Shown here: positions 17,982 through 25,010 of the stretch, piece after piece | Numbering within the stretch: position 1 is the stretch's first letter | How the letters are laid out: the number at the start of each line of letters is the position of its first letter | Assembly (NCBI RefSeq): GCF_000063445.1 | Contig: NC_009464.1 | Span: forward strand, 2,790,001 to 2,854,000 | Reading direction: 5' to 3' | Source: Methanocella arvoryzae MRE50 | GTDB lineage: Archaea; Halobacteriota; Methanocellia; Methanocellales; Methanocellaceae | Length of the DNA stretch: 64,000 bases | Program-made: the position numbers and the translations under genes | The notes under the pieces: generated by a model | What the model was told of the DNA's origin: nothing | Databases searched by the model: none | What the model saw: the letters and a program-made list of their open reading frames with translations, nothing else

Positions 17982-18977
17982 ATGGAACTAGAAGGCAACA
18001 TGCTCTTAATCCTACTCGTGGGTTTATCCCTCGCCATAGTGATAATAGTCGTAGCTATCCGGCTGACCGTCAAGAAGGACTCTGATGCTTCCGACGGACT
18101 GCTGCTGCCCGTGCTAAACCGTGGTCACGACCAGCAGGCCGCCGAAGAAGCAGAGACAGAGACTATTGAACCGGATGCCGGAAGTGCTGGCACGCCCGGA
18201 ACTGACGATCTGTCCCTCCCCGAGATCGAAGATCTCGACGGCCTCTCTTTCGAGCCGGAGGAGAACGTCATCGTGCAGGAAGTCCAGAAGCCTGAGGCAA
18301 ACTCTTCTGCGAACCTCATTACAGTCATCACCGATCTGCTCCGGGGCATCTTCAGCCGGGGCAAGGTCAGAGAAGAGACGAAGCAAGAGGTACAGAACAT
18401 CGACGAGCAGCTGGAGCAGGTACTCAGGGAGTCCCAGAACATAGGCCTGGATATCAGCAGCAACGTGAAGATCCCTAACCTCAGCACCCTCTCCGAGAGC
18501 AAGACCATGCGGGAAATTGATACCGGCATGCGTAACCAGCAGCCGGCTCAGGAGAAGAAGCCCGAAGCCCAGTCCCCGCCTGAGTCCCCGGAAGGCCTGA
18601 ACCCCTACACACAGGCCGGAGACATGGGCTTAAACCCGCCTGACGCCATGGCATCTGCACCGCAGGATCCGGCAAAGCCGAAGGAAGAGCGTAAACCAGA
18701 TCTCTCCCTGCAGCCACTGACGCCTAAGCCCCCAGAGTCCGGGTCACCGGAAAACGCTTTCACAGGAGAAGTCCATGATGCCGCATCCGATCTCCTCTCC
18801 GAGATCGCTGCCGAGACCGTCAAGGAGGAAGTCATCGACACGTCGATCATGAAGGACCTCGAAGGCGTACCTATCAGCTGCGAGGAACTGGAGAAAGACC
18901 TCACTGTGATCCTGGACCAGATCAGCGTCAACGTCCAGGCGAGCGGCAAGAAAAAGAAGGCCGATCGGTCTTCATAG
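17982..18977 (+). CDS. Acidic single-span membrane protein at the end of the archaellum operon
   Basis: Unrecognised protein of 331 residues. Residues 8-30 are one transmembrane helix (LLILLVGLSLAIVIIVVAIRL), followed by KK, which predicts a cytoplasmic C-terminal part. That part is mostly acidic, Pro/Ser-rich and probably disordered, with two helical stretches near 105-150 (a Glu-rich segment with EQLEQVLRES) and 260-320. The stop of flaJ is 1 base from this start, so the genes are surely co-transcribed. It could recruit or anchor a cytoplasmic partner to the motor. No catalytic motif or cysteine cluster is present. Confidence 0.7.
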   Translation: MELEGNMLLILLVGLSLAIVIIVVAIRLTVKKDSDASDGLLLPVLNRGHDQQAAEEAETETIEPDAGSAGTPGTDDLSLPEIEDLDGLSFEPEENVIVQEVQKPEANSSANLITVITDLLRGIFSRGKVREETKQEVQNIDEQLEQVLRESQNIGLDISSNVKIPNLSTLSESKTMREIDTGMRNQQPAQEKKPEAQSPPESPEGLNPYTQAGDMGLNPPDAMASAPQDPAKPKEERKPDLSLQPLTPKPPESGSPENAFTGEVHDAASDLLSEIAAETVKEEVIDTSIMKDLEGVPISCEELEKDLTVILDQISVNVQASGKKKKADRSS

Positions 18978-19125
18978 TCCGTCAACGCCCGATCGTATGG
19001 CCAAAATATATCTACTGGTTCCGTGAATATATGGCACCGGTAAAGTATATGCCGTAGATGCGCAGATACTTTAGAAAACCGAGGCCTGTACAACCCCGTA
19101 CAGGCCAGGGAAGGTGTCACAGTTG

Positions 19126-19281
19126 ATGAACGAGCGCTGCCAGTGCCCTTACGTGGCAACGATGTCCCTGTGTGTGCTGGAAGGCACGATGACCTGGACC
19201 TGCGTCCGCCTCAGGCGAACCGTAACAGAGGCACAATGCGAGCAGTGCAGGCTCGTCCTGACGCGCACTCCCGGTTTCTGA
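19126..19281 (+). CDS. Small six-cysteine protein (51 residues)
   Basis: A short frame of 51 codons with cysteines at 5, 7, 16, 26, 38 and 41, including CxC and CxxC pairs, which looks like a small metal- or cluster-binding protein. GGTG lies 9 bases before the ATG, and TATA-like stretches occur at 19005-19060. It starts 148 bases after the archaellum operon and precedes another small gene by about 15-30 bases, so those two may form an operon. Function unknown. A real gene is supported by the Cys pattern and ribosome-binding site, but not by any family I recognise. Confidence 0.5.
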   Translation: MNERCQCPYVATMSLCVLEGTMTWTCVRLRRTVTEAQCEQCRLVLTRTPGF

Positions 19282-19296
19282 CGCTAATCAAAGCTT

Positions 19297-19545
19297 ATGG
19301 AGATGAAACACATGAGGAAGGTTATGCACATTAACGCAAAAGACTACAAGAACAACCCCGAGCACACCATCAAGCACATCGTGCACTCGGCTAACATCGG
19401 CCGCCTCGAGGAAGGCACCCTGGAGCGGGTGAAGTCCACCGACGCCGCCTCCGTAGTCGACGTCTGGCATGCCCAGTGTGGCCAGAATACCTGCGAGATC
19501 AGCATCAACAAGCAGAAGTCCGAAGTAATCATCATCACGGTGTAA
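19297..19545 (+). CDS. Conserved-looking hypothetical protein
   Basis: Unrecognised small cytosolic protein of up to 82 residues. It has a basic N-terminal half (MHINAKDYKNNPEHTIKHIVHSA), a middle with LEEGTLERVKS, and an ending rich in beta-formers (SEVIIITV). One or two cysteines (AQCGQNTCEIS) lie near the end. The start is unsure: ATG 19297, or ATG 19312, which has GGAG 9 bases upstream and would give 77 residues. A strong hairpin overlaps the stop. Confidence 0.55.
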   Translation: MEMKHMRKVMHINAKDYKNNPEHTIKHIVHSANIGRLEEGTLERVKSTDAASVVDVWHAQCGQNTCEISINKQKSEVIIITV

Positions 19546-19558
19546 ATAGCACCGTGAT
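19534..19558 (+). terminator. Stem-loop overlapping the stop codon
   Basis: ATCACGGTG and CACCGTGAT form a perfect 9-bp stem around TAAATAG, which contains the stop codon; a short T-rich stretch follows. Confidence 0.6.
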
Positions 19559-19637
19559 CAAACTATTTTCCTAACTTTTTCTAAGCCTGAGAACTTCTTC
19601 AATATCTCGGCGGCAACTACTTCTTATTCCTGCGCCT

Positions 19638-20066
19638 TCATGCTTTCAGCTGGAGCGCATCGTGGAGGACTTGTATCAGTATGGCCGGTACTTCGCCTCT
19701 CGCACCCATCTCCTCTATCTTTTCAGCCGTCATCCACTTTGTGTCTGTGACACCGTCGCCGACTGTGGGTATTCCGGAAGTGTACCTGCCGAGGAAGTAG
19801 ATGAGGACGACCTGCTTTTCGAAGGGCGTTTGCGGATCGTAAATGATGTACGCCCCGACCTGTCTTTCGATTTCGAACCGGCAGGCGGTCTCCTCTAAAG
19901 TTTCCCTGTGGGCACAGGCTTCGAGGGTTTCGCCCATCTCCAGCTTGCCGCCAGGGAAGATCCACTTATCCGCCCAGTAGCCTTTCATCTGGCGGACCAT
20001 CAGGATCATGCCGCTGCGGTTGACGATGACAGCGCCGCAGCCGACTACAAAACGTTGCGTTGTCAC
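19638..20066 (-). CDS. Nudix hydrolase
   Basis: Small hydrolase of a nucleoside-diphosphate-linked substrate, about 142 residues. The Nudix box is present as GGKLEMGETLEACAHRETLEET, but the usual Gly near its end is Ala (EETAC). The longest frame begins at an ATG at 20093, but that ATG overlaps the only good TATA box (ACTATATATG on this strand). A leaderless start at the GTG 20066, about 30 bases from the box, fits archaeal practice and family length better. The substrate (for example 8-oxo-dGTP or ADP-ribose) cannot be told. Confidence 0.82.
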   Translation of the reverse strand: MTTQRFVVGCGAVIVNRSGMILMVRQMKGYWADKWIFPGGKLEMGETLEACAHRETLEETACRFEIERQVGAYIIYDPQTPFEKQVVLIYFLGRYTSGIPTVGDGVTDTKWMTAEKIEEMGARGEVPAILIQVLHDALQLKA

Positions 20067-20200
20067 GCTAAGAGCATATGGGCTGACGCCCATATATAGT
20101 TTTCAGGCTTCCACGTGATTTCTGTGCTGCCGCTGGCTGGACATCGAAACCTTTATACAGTCCGCGTCATATGTAAGATTCGCAAGAGCACATCTTTTAT

Positions 20201-20286
20201 GCTGAGGTAGCCAAGTGGACTACGGCGGCAGCCTTGAGAGCTGTTGAGGCGCAAGTCTCGCGCGGGTTCGAATCCCTCCCTCAGCG
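20201..20286 (+). tRNA. tRNA-Ser (anticodon TGA)
   Basis: A class II tRNA with acceptor GCTGAGG/CCTCAGC, anticodon loop CTTGAGA giving TGA, a long variable arm and a TTCGAAT T-loop. CCA is not encoded. It has no intron. One C-U mismatch is seen in my drawing of the T-stem. Confidence 0.92.
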
Positions 20287-20404
20287 CTGTTATTTTAAAA
20301 CTAGTTTTGTTTCCTGCGTTTATCATACAGATAGTCTACGATATCGTAGTCACCGGACTATATGACATATACTATTTATATGGATACTATCTTAAGCTAT
20401 TGTT

Positions 20405-20935
20405 ATGTCTATGCGCAAGGGCTGGCCCGTCATCTCGATCATCGTCGGTATGGCCACTTTAGCCCTGATCTGGTACGCATTTACAATTATCAGTTCGATC
20501 GATTTGAGCTTGTCCAGGATGTCGTGGAAGCTGTACGAACTGCAGGGGCCTGGAGGCCATTACTACTCGGCTCTCGACACTGCAGGCCTGTTTTTATTGT
20601 TTTTCGCGGTCACTATTCTGCTCTGCGGCATCCTTGCTGCGCTACTATCCCGGCCTTCGGGCGTCTCGCTGATCAAAGGGCTGTATGCGCCTTTGCTCGC
20701 AGCTTCGATACCGCTGGCAGCCATCGACTTGTTCTTGCTGCTGTCGTACTTTAACAGTACACAGCAGTACTACAATGATCGCATCGGCTCAGGGCCGTAT
20801 CCGACAGAGCCCCCGTTTCTGCCCGTCTACCTCCTGATCATGGCAATCACCACTCTGCCGGGAGTCGTGTTATCGATTGCCGGAGGTTTACTGGTGTGGT
20901 GGTCAGTAAACGATGATAATAATAAAGGCGTTTAA
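20405..20935 (+). CDS. Four-helix membrane protein
   Basis: Unrecognised integral membrane protein of 176 residues with four hydrophobic segments at about 9-31, 62-84, 90-114 and 138-166, and no cysteine or catalytic motif beyond a few polar residues. The TATA-like ATTTATA centred near 20377 lies 28 bases before the ATG, so the mRNA is probably leaderless. It stands alone between tRNA-Ser and a hairpin. Confidence 0.65.
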   Translation: MSMRKGWPVISIIVGMATLALIWYAFTIISSIDLSLSRMSWKLYELQGPGGHYYSALDTAGLFLLFFAVTILLCGILAALLSRPSGVSLIKGLYAPLLAASIPLAAIDLFLLLSYFNSTQQYYNDRIGSGPYPTEPPFLPVYLLIMAITTLPGVVLSIAGGLLVWWSVNDDNNKGV

Positions 20936-20963
20936 CGCTCGCTTCCCCTTTTGCTCTTCTGGC

Positions 20964-21042
20964 CTCCGGACGGTCGCTTATCGTAAGCCGAGTAAGGTTC
21001 CACCATCTACTAAAAGCCCCGTCCGGAGAGCGTATCTTTTTT
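20964..21042 (+). terminator. Nested hairpin with T-run
   Basis: CTCCGGACGG (20964-20973) pairs perfectly with CCGTCCGGAG (21019-21028); inside the loop GCTTA/TAAGC forms a smaller hairpin. TTTTTT follows at 21037-21042. Likely the end of the 20405-20935 transcript. A further CCGGAC-AAA-GTCCGG hairpin at 21083-21097 lies on the side of the minus-strand gene. Confidence 0.6.
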
Positions 21043-21131
21043 GGCCAGAGGATATAGAGCACAGGCTCAGCCCGCGCTTAAGCCGGACAAAGTCCGGGCT
21101 GGCTTTGATAATCCTGATCCTGACGTCAGAC

Positions 21132-21521
21132 TTAGCAGAAGCCGCCGAAACCGAAGCCGCTGCCGAAGCCGCCCATGCCGAAGCCGGCGAAGCCCAGTCC
21201 TGTATCGACCAGCGGGTATGCTAACGAAGCGGTCTGAGTGGTCTGCTCGAAGTCAACGTGCCTTAAGGTCTGGCCCTGGACGGCAGACTGAGAAACGCCC
21301 GGGAAGCCGCCGAAACCGGAGCTTGCACCAAGCAAGCCGACGTTCACCGCTTCATTGTTGAAGGCCTGCGCGAAATCCTGGTTGAAAGCCGTGGTCGTGC
21401 CCGACTGCACCATCTTCGGGAAGCCAAAGGCTGTGCCGCCGAGTAAGGCTCCGGCTGTGCCAGTCGCTACGATGGCCAGAAACGTGAGTATTAATGCCCC
21501 ATATGATATGATCTTTCTCAC
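21132..21521 (-). CDS. Secreted Gly/Phe-rich protein
   Basis: Protein of 129 residues with a signal peptide or N-terminal membrane helix (residues 5-27, ISYGALILTFLAIVATGTAGALL). A Gln/Asn/Thr-containing middle follows, then a Gly-Phe-rich C-terminus ending GFGFGGFC, with the only cysteine at the last residue. Unrecognised. The composition suggests an exported, possibly surface-associated or aggregating protein. It is followed on the same strand side by two larger secreted proteins, so 21.1-23.8 kb reads as a surface-protein cluster. Confidence 0.62.
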   Translation of the reverse strand: MRKIISYGALILTFLAIVATGTAGALLGGTAFGFPKMVQSGTTTAFNQDFAQAFNNEAVNVGLLGASSGFGGFPGVSQSAVQGQTLRHVDFEQTTQTASLAYPLVDTGLGFAGFGMGGFGSGFGFGGFC

Positions 21522-21699
21522 CCAATCCCTCCAATCAGGTTCACGACGAATTTATTCTAATAATTTATCGATTAAAAGAGCGCCTTAGGCGTCGTTAATG
21601 CAGGAAAAATCGGCTCTGCCGGACGGCCGGGCACCAGATCGTCGGCGATCCGGTGCCAGATACATCCACGTTCAAGTTCACCTTTCTAACCCTGATTAT

Positions 21700-22569
21700 T
21701 CACAGTCGCCAGTGCAGCGTGTGAAGTTTCGTGCCCGGATTCGTCATCTTCATCGAATCAGAGATCGCTTTACTCTGGTTAGTCATTTTTATGACGCTGG
21801 AATTCGGGTTGATCCAGGTGGGCCGCTCTATAGTACCCTTGTATGACTGCGGTAAGGGGCTTTTCACCTTGGCGTTTCTATACAGCTTCTCCATCCCGGA
21901 GGCACTCTGGATTTCATCTTTAGTGGCGGTCTTGTAGTTCAAAGGTTTTTTACTGCTCCCGGCGGTAGTATTGTTGGCAACGGCTGCCCCGGGGGCAGAG
22001 GTATTCGCCACTGTGTTATTGATCATGCCCGATTCCGGCGAGATTGTCACATTGCCCAGGCCTGAAGATGAGTTCGTATAAGGCTTGAATCTCATGGTCG
22101 TGGGTCCCGCTACCTCTTCAGGGGAGATCATGTACGGCCAGATCAAGCCTGACCCGAGCATGGGCCCGGATATGGGCGGGATCATTCCTCCGGCAGCTCC
22201 GACAATAAACCCTCCATTGTTGGTGAAATCATTGAAGCACCAGTTGGCCTGGAAAAATCCTGTATCCGTGCTTACTACTGCCGCATCGGATGTCTGGGCG
22301 ATGGTCGGGCCTGCCAGTGCCAGAGCGCCAATCTTATTTTCGGTGCTGACGTCGGGGAACGAGATGGCAAACGCTTCATTATCGCTTGCCGCTAGCGTTT
22401 GATGGTGGAACAACTGCTGGTTGGTTTTCCATACGCCGGCCTGGTTACCGTAAACGACGTCGCCGATAACAAACTTTATGTTGCTGGCTCCCCATGCATA
22501 TGCCTGGGTCGTGCCAGCAATTAGCATTGCTATGAAAAGCAAAGCTATTAATACCCTTCTCAATTTCAT
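21700..22569 (-). CDS. Secreted protein, paralogue A of a pair
   Basis: Exported protein of 289 residues with a signal peptide (residues 6-25, cleavage near YAWG). It is about half identical along its length to the gene at 22910-23782. Shared blocks are IGDVVYGN, LFHxQTLA(A/T)SD, ANWCFN.F.NNGG, GSGLIWPYM, MRFKPY.NSS, NYKTATK and ERPTWINP. Several N-glycosylation sequons (NSS, NVT, NNT, NTT) suggest an external location. No transmembrane anchor or known domain is seen. It is led by the same GAGGAGGGTATAGA leader as the paralogue. Family unknown to me. Confidence 0.7.
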   Translation of the reverse strand: MKLRRVLIALLFIAMLIAGTTQAYAWGASNIKFVIGDVVYGNQAGVWKTNQQLFHHQTLAASDNEAFAISFPDVSTENKIGALALAGPTIAQTSDAAVVSTDTGFFQANWCFNDFTNNGGFIVGAAGGMIPPISGPMLGSGLIWPYMISPEEVAGPTTMRFKPYTNSSSGLGNVTISPESGMINNTVANTSAPGAAVANNTTAGSSKKPLNYKTATKDEIQSASGMEKLYRNAKVKSPLPQSYKGTIERPTWINPNSSVIKMTNQSKAISDSMKMTNPGTKLHTLHWRL

Positions 22570-22909
22570 CTATTCTATACCCTCCTCAACCTGATCAATC
22601 TGTCAGTTCCCGTTGACTTAAAAACTCATACGGTTTCCGGGAGAATTTCGGGCGATAGGGATAAGATTGGTGCTAAAAGTCAATTAGACCCTTGAAATAA
22701 TTGCCGCCATCTACAACTACCGGCTTACAGGTAGGCCATGTTAATTTATTCCGATTGCGCTATGCCTGTACAGGTTGAACTGCTTGCCGGGCTCATCTAT
22801 CTCTCTGCTACCATTGAGCCAGCAAGAGTGAGGACGGTACTGATCTGTGCGTGCTATGCGCCAAGATATGTTCGGCTCAGGCATACGCTGTTCAGAGTTC
22901 AGCCCAATC
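22570..22909 (-). other. Noncoding gap between the two secreted paralogues
   Basis: About 340 bases with no convincing frame. On the minus strand it holds the leader of paralogue A, with GAGGAGGGTATAGA just before the start. Nothing else is recognised. Confidence 0.6.
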
Positions 22910-23782
22910 TTACAGGTCCCAGAAAAGTGTGTGGGCCTTCTCCCCCGGTCTGGTCATGTTCAGAGAGTCATTGAGCACCTTATTCCTGTCGGCCATCTTG
23001 AGGACGTCCGGGCTGGGGTTGATCCAGGTGGGCCGTTCTACCGAACCATTATAGGACTTGGGGACCGTGTTAGCCAGATTGGCGTTTCTCCACATCCTTT
23101 CTAGCCCGGATGCGTTCCTGATCTGCTCTTTCGTGGCTGTCTTGTAGTTGATCGGCTCTTTACTCTTCCAGGCCGCAGTTGAGTTATTGGTACCTACTAC
23201 AGTGGGGCTAGTAGCATTATCGACTGTATTATTGATCAGGCCGGCACCCGGCGATATGCTGATGTTGCCGGGGCTTTCGGACGAGTTGATGTACGGCTTG
23301 AATCTCATGACTGTGTAACCGGCCGTGGGGTCTGGCGTGTTCATATATGGCCAGATCAGGCCTGATCCGACCATGGAGGCTGATCTGATCGGGCTCATGG
23401 CCGCGATGTCGCCGACTGCCCATCCGCCATTATTGGAGAAGCAGTTGAAGCACCAGTTGGCGGTGTAAAAGCCTGTATCAGTAGCGAGGATGGCCGCGTC
23501 CGATGTCTGGGTGATTGTCAGCCCTGCCTGGAAAGCCGGAGCCACGCCTGTTATACTCAATGCTGCTGGAAACGCGATCGCAATGGCTTCGGTATCGCTT
23601 GTCGCCAGCGTCTGCTGGTGAAAGAGCGTCTGGCTAGGTTTCTGCAGAACGACCTCGTTGCCGTAAACGATGTCACCGATTACCCACTTCGTCTTTGCCG
23701 CCTTCCAGGCGGCAACCTGCACGGTGCCGGCCAGCAGAATTGCAATTATAAGCAAAGCTAACAAACACTTTCTCCAGATCAT
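22910..23782 (-). CDS. Secreted protein, paralogue B of a pair
   Basis: Exported protein of 290 residues, paralogue of 21700-22569, with signal peptide MIWRKCLLALLIIAILLAG. The shared blocks are the same; here the central motif is ANWCFNCFSNNGG, adding a second cysteine that could form a disulfide, whereas paralogue A has Asp in that place. Sequons NSS, NIS, NAT, NNS and NGS are present. GGAGGGTATAGAGGGT precedes the ATG. The role is not known; it may be an S-layer-associated or extracellular protein. Confidence 0.7.
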   Translation of the reverse strand: MIWRKCLLALLIIAILLAGTVQVAAWKAAKTKWVIGDIVYGNEVVLQKPSQTLFHQQTLATSDTEAIAIAFPAALSITGVAPAFQAGLTITQTSDAAILATDTGFYTANWCFNCFSNNGGWAVGDIAAMSPIRSASMVGSGLIWPYMNTPDPTAGYTVMRFKPYINSSESPGNISISPGAGLINNTVDNATSPTVVGTNNSTAAWKSKEPINYKTATKEQIRNASGLERMWRNANLANTVPKSYNGSVERPTWINPSPDVLKMADRNKVLNDSLNMTRPGEKAHTLFWDL

Positions 23783-24073
23783 ACCCTCTATACCCTCCTC
23801 AACCTCACCGATCAGTTCCGCCTCCGTATTATTAAAAATTAATACAGTTTTAGGTACTATCCTGGTCGTTTATCCGCGAAGAGGTGCGAAAAGCCAGGCT
23901 ACGGTGTTGAAATAGATTCAGGCATTGCCGTATCTGCTTTACAATCCAGGCGGTATGCTCCTTCAGCAGCACAGCAAAAACTCGTATTCACGATGTTACG
24001 GGCTTTCAGCCCGCTTAAAGGCGCGCTCAACGTTAAATATGCCGGGAATAAATTCACCTGTGGTGCATTAATC
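23783..24073 (+). other. Divergent intergenic region
   Basis: About 290 bases between the minus-strand secreted gene and a plus-strand small Cys protein. TTAAATATG near 24033 is a possible TATA box for the latter. No other structure stands out. Confidence 0.5.
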
Positions 24074-24226
24074 ATGGAGGAAGAGAAGAAAGGTGAATCC
24101 TGCGATACGACAGCATGCCAGACTTGCGGTGCCTCGGTAATCGAGAACCAGTGCTCCGGGTGCCACAGGGAACCTAAAGAGTGCGTCTGCGATAAGGACG
24201 TTACCAGTTCTGTATACCCGATGTAA
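24074..24226 (+). CDS. Small zinc-ribbon-like protein (50 residues)
   Basis: A 50-residue protein whose core is two CxxC pairs plus further cysteines (CQTC, CSGC, CVC), followed by a short Asp/Thr/Ser tail. It resembles small zinc ribbons of archaea. The frame is open upstream to 23993, but that part lacks coding character; the ATG at 24074 starts the compact acidic MEEEKKGES segment. A hairpin (GTAAGCG/CGCTTAC) overlaps the stop codon. Probably metal-binding; partner and role unknown. Confidence 0.6.
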   Translation: MEEEKKGESCDTTACQTCGASVIENQCSGCHREPKECVCDKDVTSSVYPM

Positions 24227-24293
24227 GCGTTTTATATTCGCTTACACAGGGCTATCGCCGGGACCGGGTAGATCTCCGGCGTCCCTGCGATAG
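24223..24293 (+). terminator. Two stem-loops after the small Cys protein
   Basis: GTAAGCG/CGCTTAC (24223-24245) is followed by a longer stem: CTATCGC with GCGATAG and GGGAC with GTCCC (24252-24293). No T-run follows. Probable 3' end structure. Confidence 0.5.
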
Positions 24294-24411
24294 TACCTGG
24301 CAGTAACTCGGATCATTTTTTCCTGTAGTCTTTTTCCTGGCAACACGCCTGCCAGTAGAGTACGAGAAAATATATATCTCAGTCCATCGCGGGTTTCTAA
24401 GGGGACTGCCC

Positions 24412-24972
24412 TTGCATAAAAAGACCGTTCTTACTCTGCTGATATCGCTCGTTATTACCATAGCAGCATTCGTAGTGCCGGCTTATGCCCAGACTGTATC
24501 CCCTGAGCCTGTTCCTGCACAGGTGAATCTCGGTAATATCTCAGGGGCTGTCGTCACTCTGTACTACTATGACGAGGCTGCCGGCGGAAAAGGCGAAATG
24601 GTGGAGCTGCCGGATAATCCCCAGTACGTGCAGTGGGACGAACAGGCGGCTGCGCCCGGCACCTATACCTTTACCCGGGTGCCGGAAGGCAAGTACTACA
24701 TCGAGGCGGTGCACAATAATAACAGCTGGTTTGCCATCGCTACTGTAGATAAAGGCACTACGACGGCAAACGTGGCGATACCGCCCAGGAACTGGACTGA
24801 TACGCCGACGATAGCTCCGTCTGCAACTGCGGCTGTCACCCCGCTGCCAACAGCCACGCCCTCCGCCACCGCCACACCGGCTTCTCCGCCAACACCGGCC
24901 CCAGGGATGGGAATTGAAGCTGCGCTGGCCGGCATCGGGTTAATCTCTGTTTATCTTCTCAGAAAAAAGTAG
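24412..24972 (+). CDS. Surface protein with PGM-type C-terminal sorting signal
   Basis: Exported protein of 186 residues: signal peptide (about 4-26, ending AYAQ), then a beta-rich domain of about 90 residues with a carboxypeptidase-regulatory-like look (GTYTFTRVPEGKYYIEAV), a Thr/Pro/Ala-rich linker, and an end reading PAPGMG, hydrophobic helix, LLRKK. The end resembles PGF-CTERM signals handled by archaeosortase A, with Met for Phe. The start is a TTG at 24412 with AAGGGGA 7 bases upstream and a TATA-like stretch at 24369-24377. Confidence 0.75.
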   Translation: MHKKTVLTLLISLVITIAAFVVPAYAQTVSPEPVPAQVNLGNISGAVVTLYYYDEAAGGKGEMVELPDNPQYVQWDEQAAAPGTYTFTRVPEGKYYIEAVHNNNSWFAIATVDKGTTTANVAIPPRNWTDTPTIAPSATAAVTPLPTATPSATATPASPPTPAPGMGIEAALAGIGLISVYLLRKK

Positions 24973-24977
24973 ACGGG

Positions 24978-25010
24978 TGAGCCTTTTGTCAAGGCTCAGC
25001 CATTCTTTTT
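24978..25010 (+). terminator. Terminator between convergent genes
   Basis: TGAGCCTT and AAGGCTCA pair perfectly (8 bp) around TTGTC; TTTTT follows at 25006-25010. It ends the plus-strand gene; the minus-strand HEAT gene also stops here. Confidence 0.7.
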
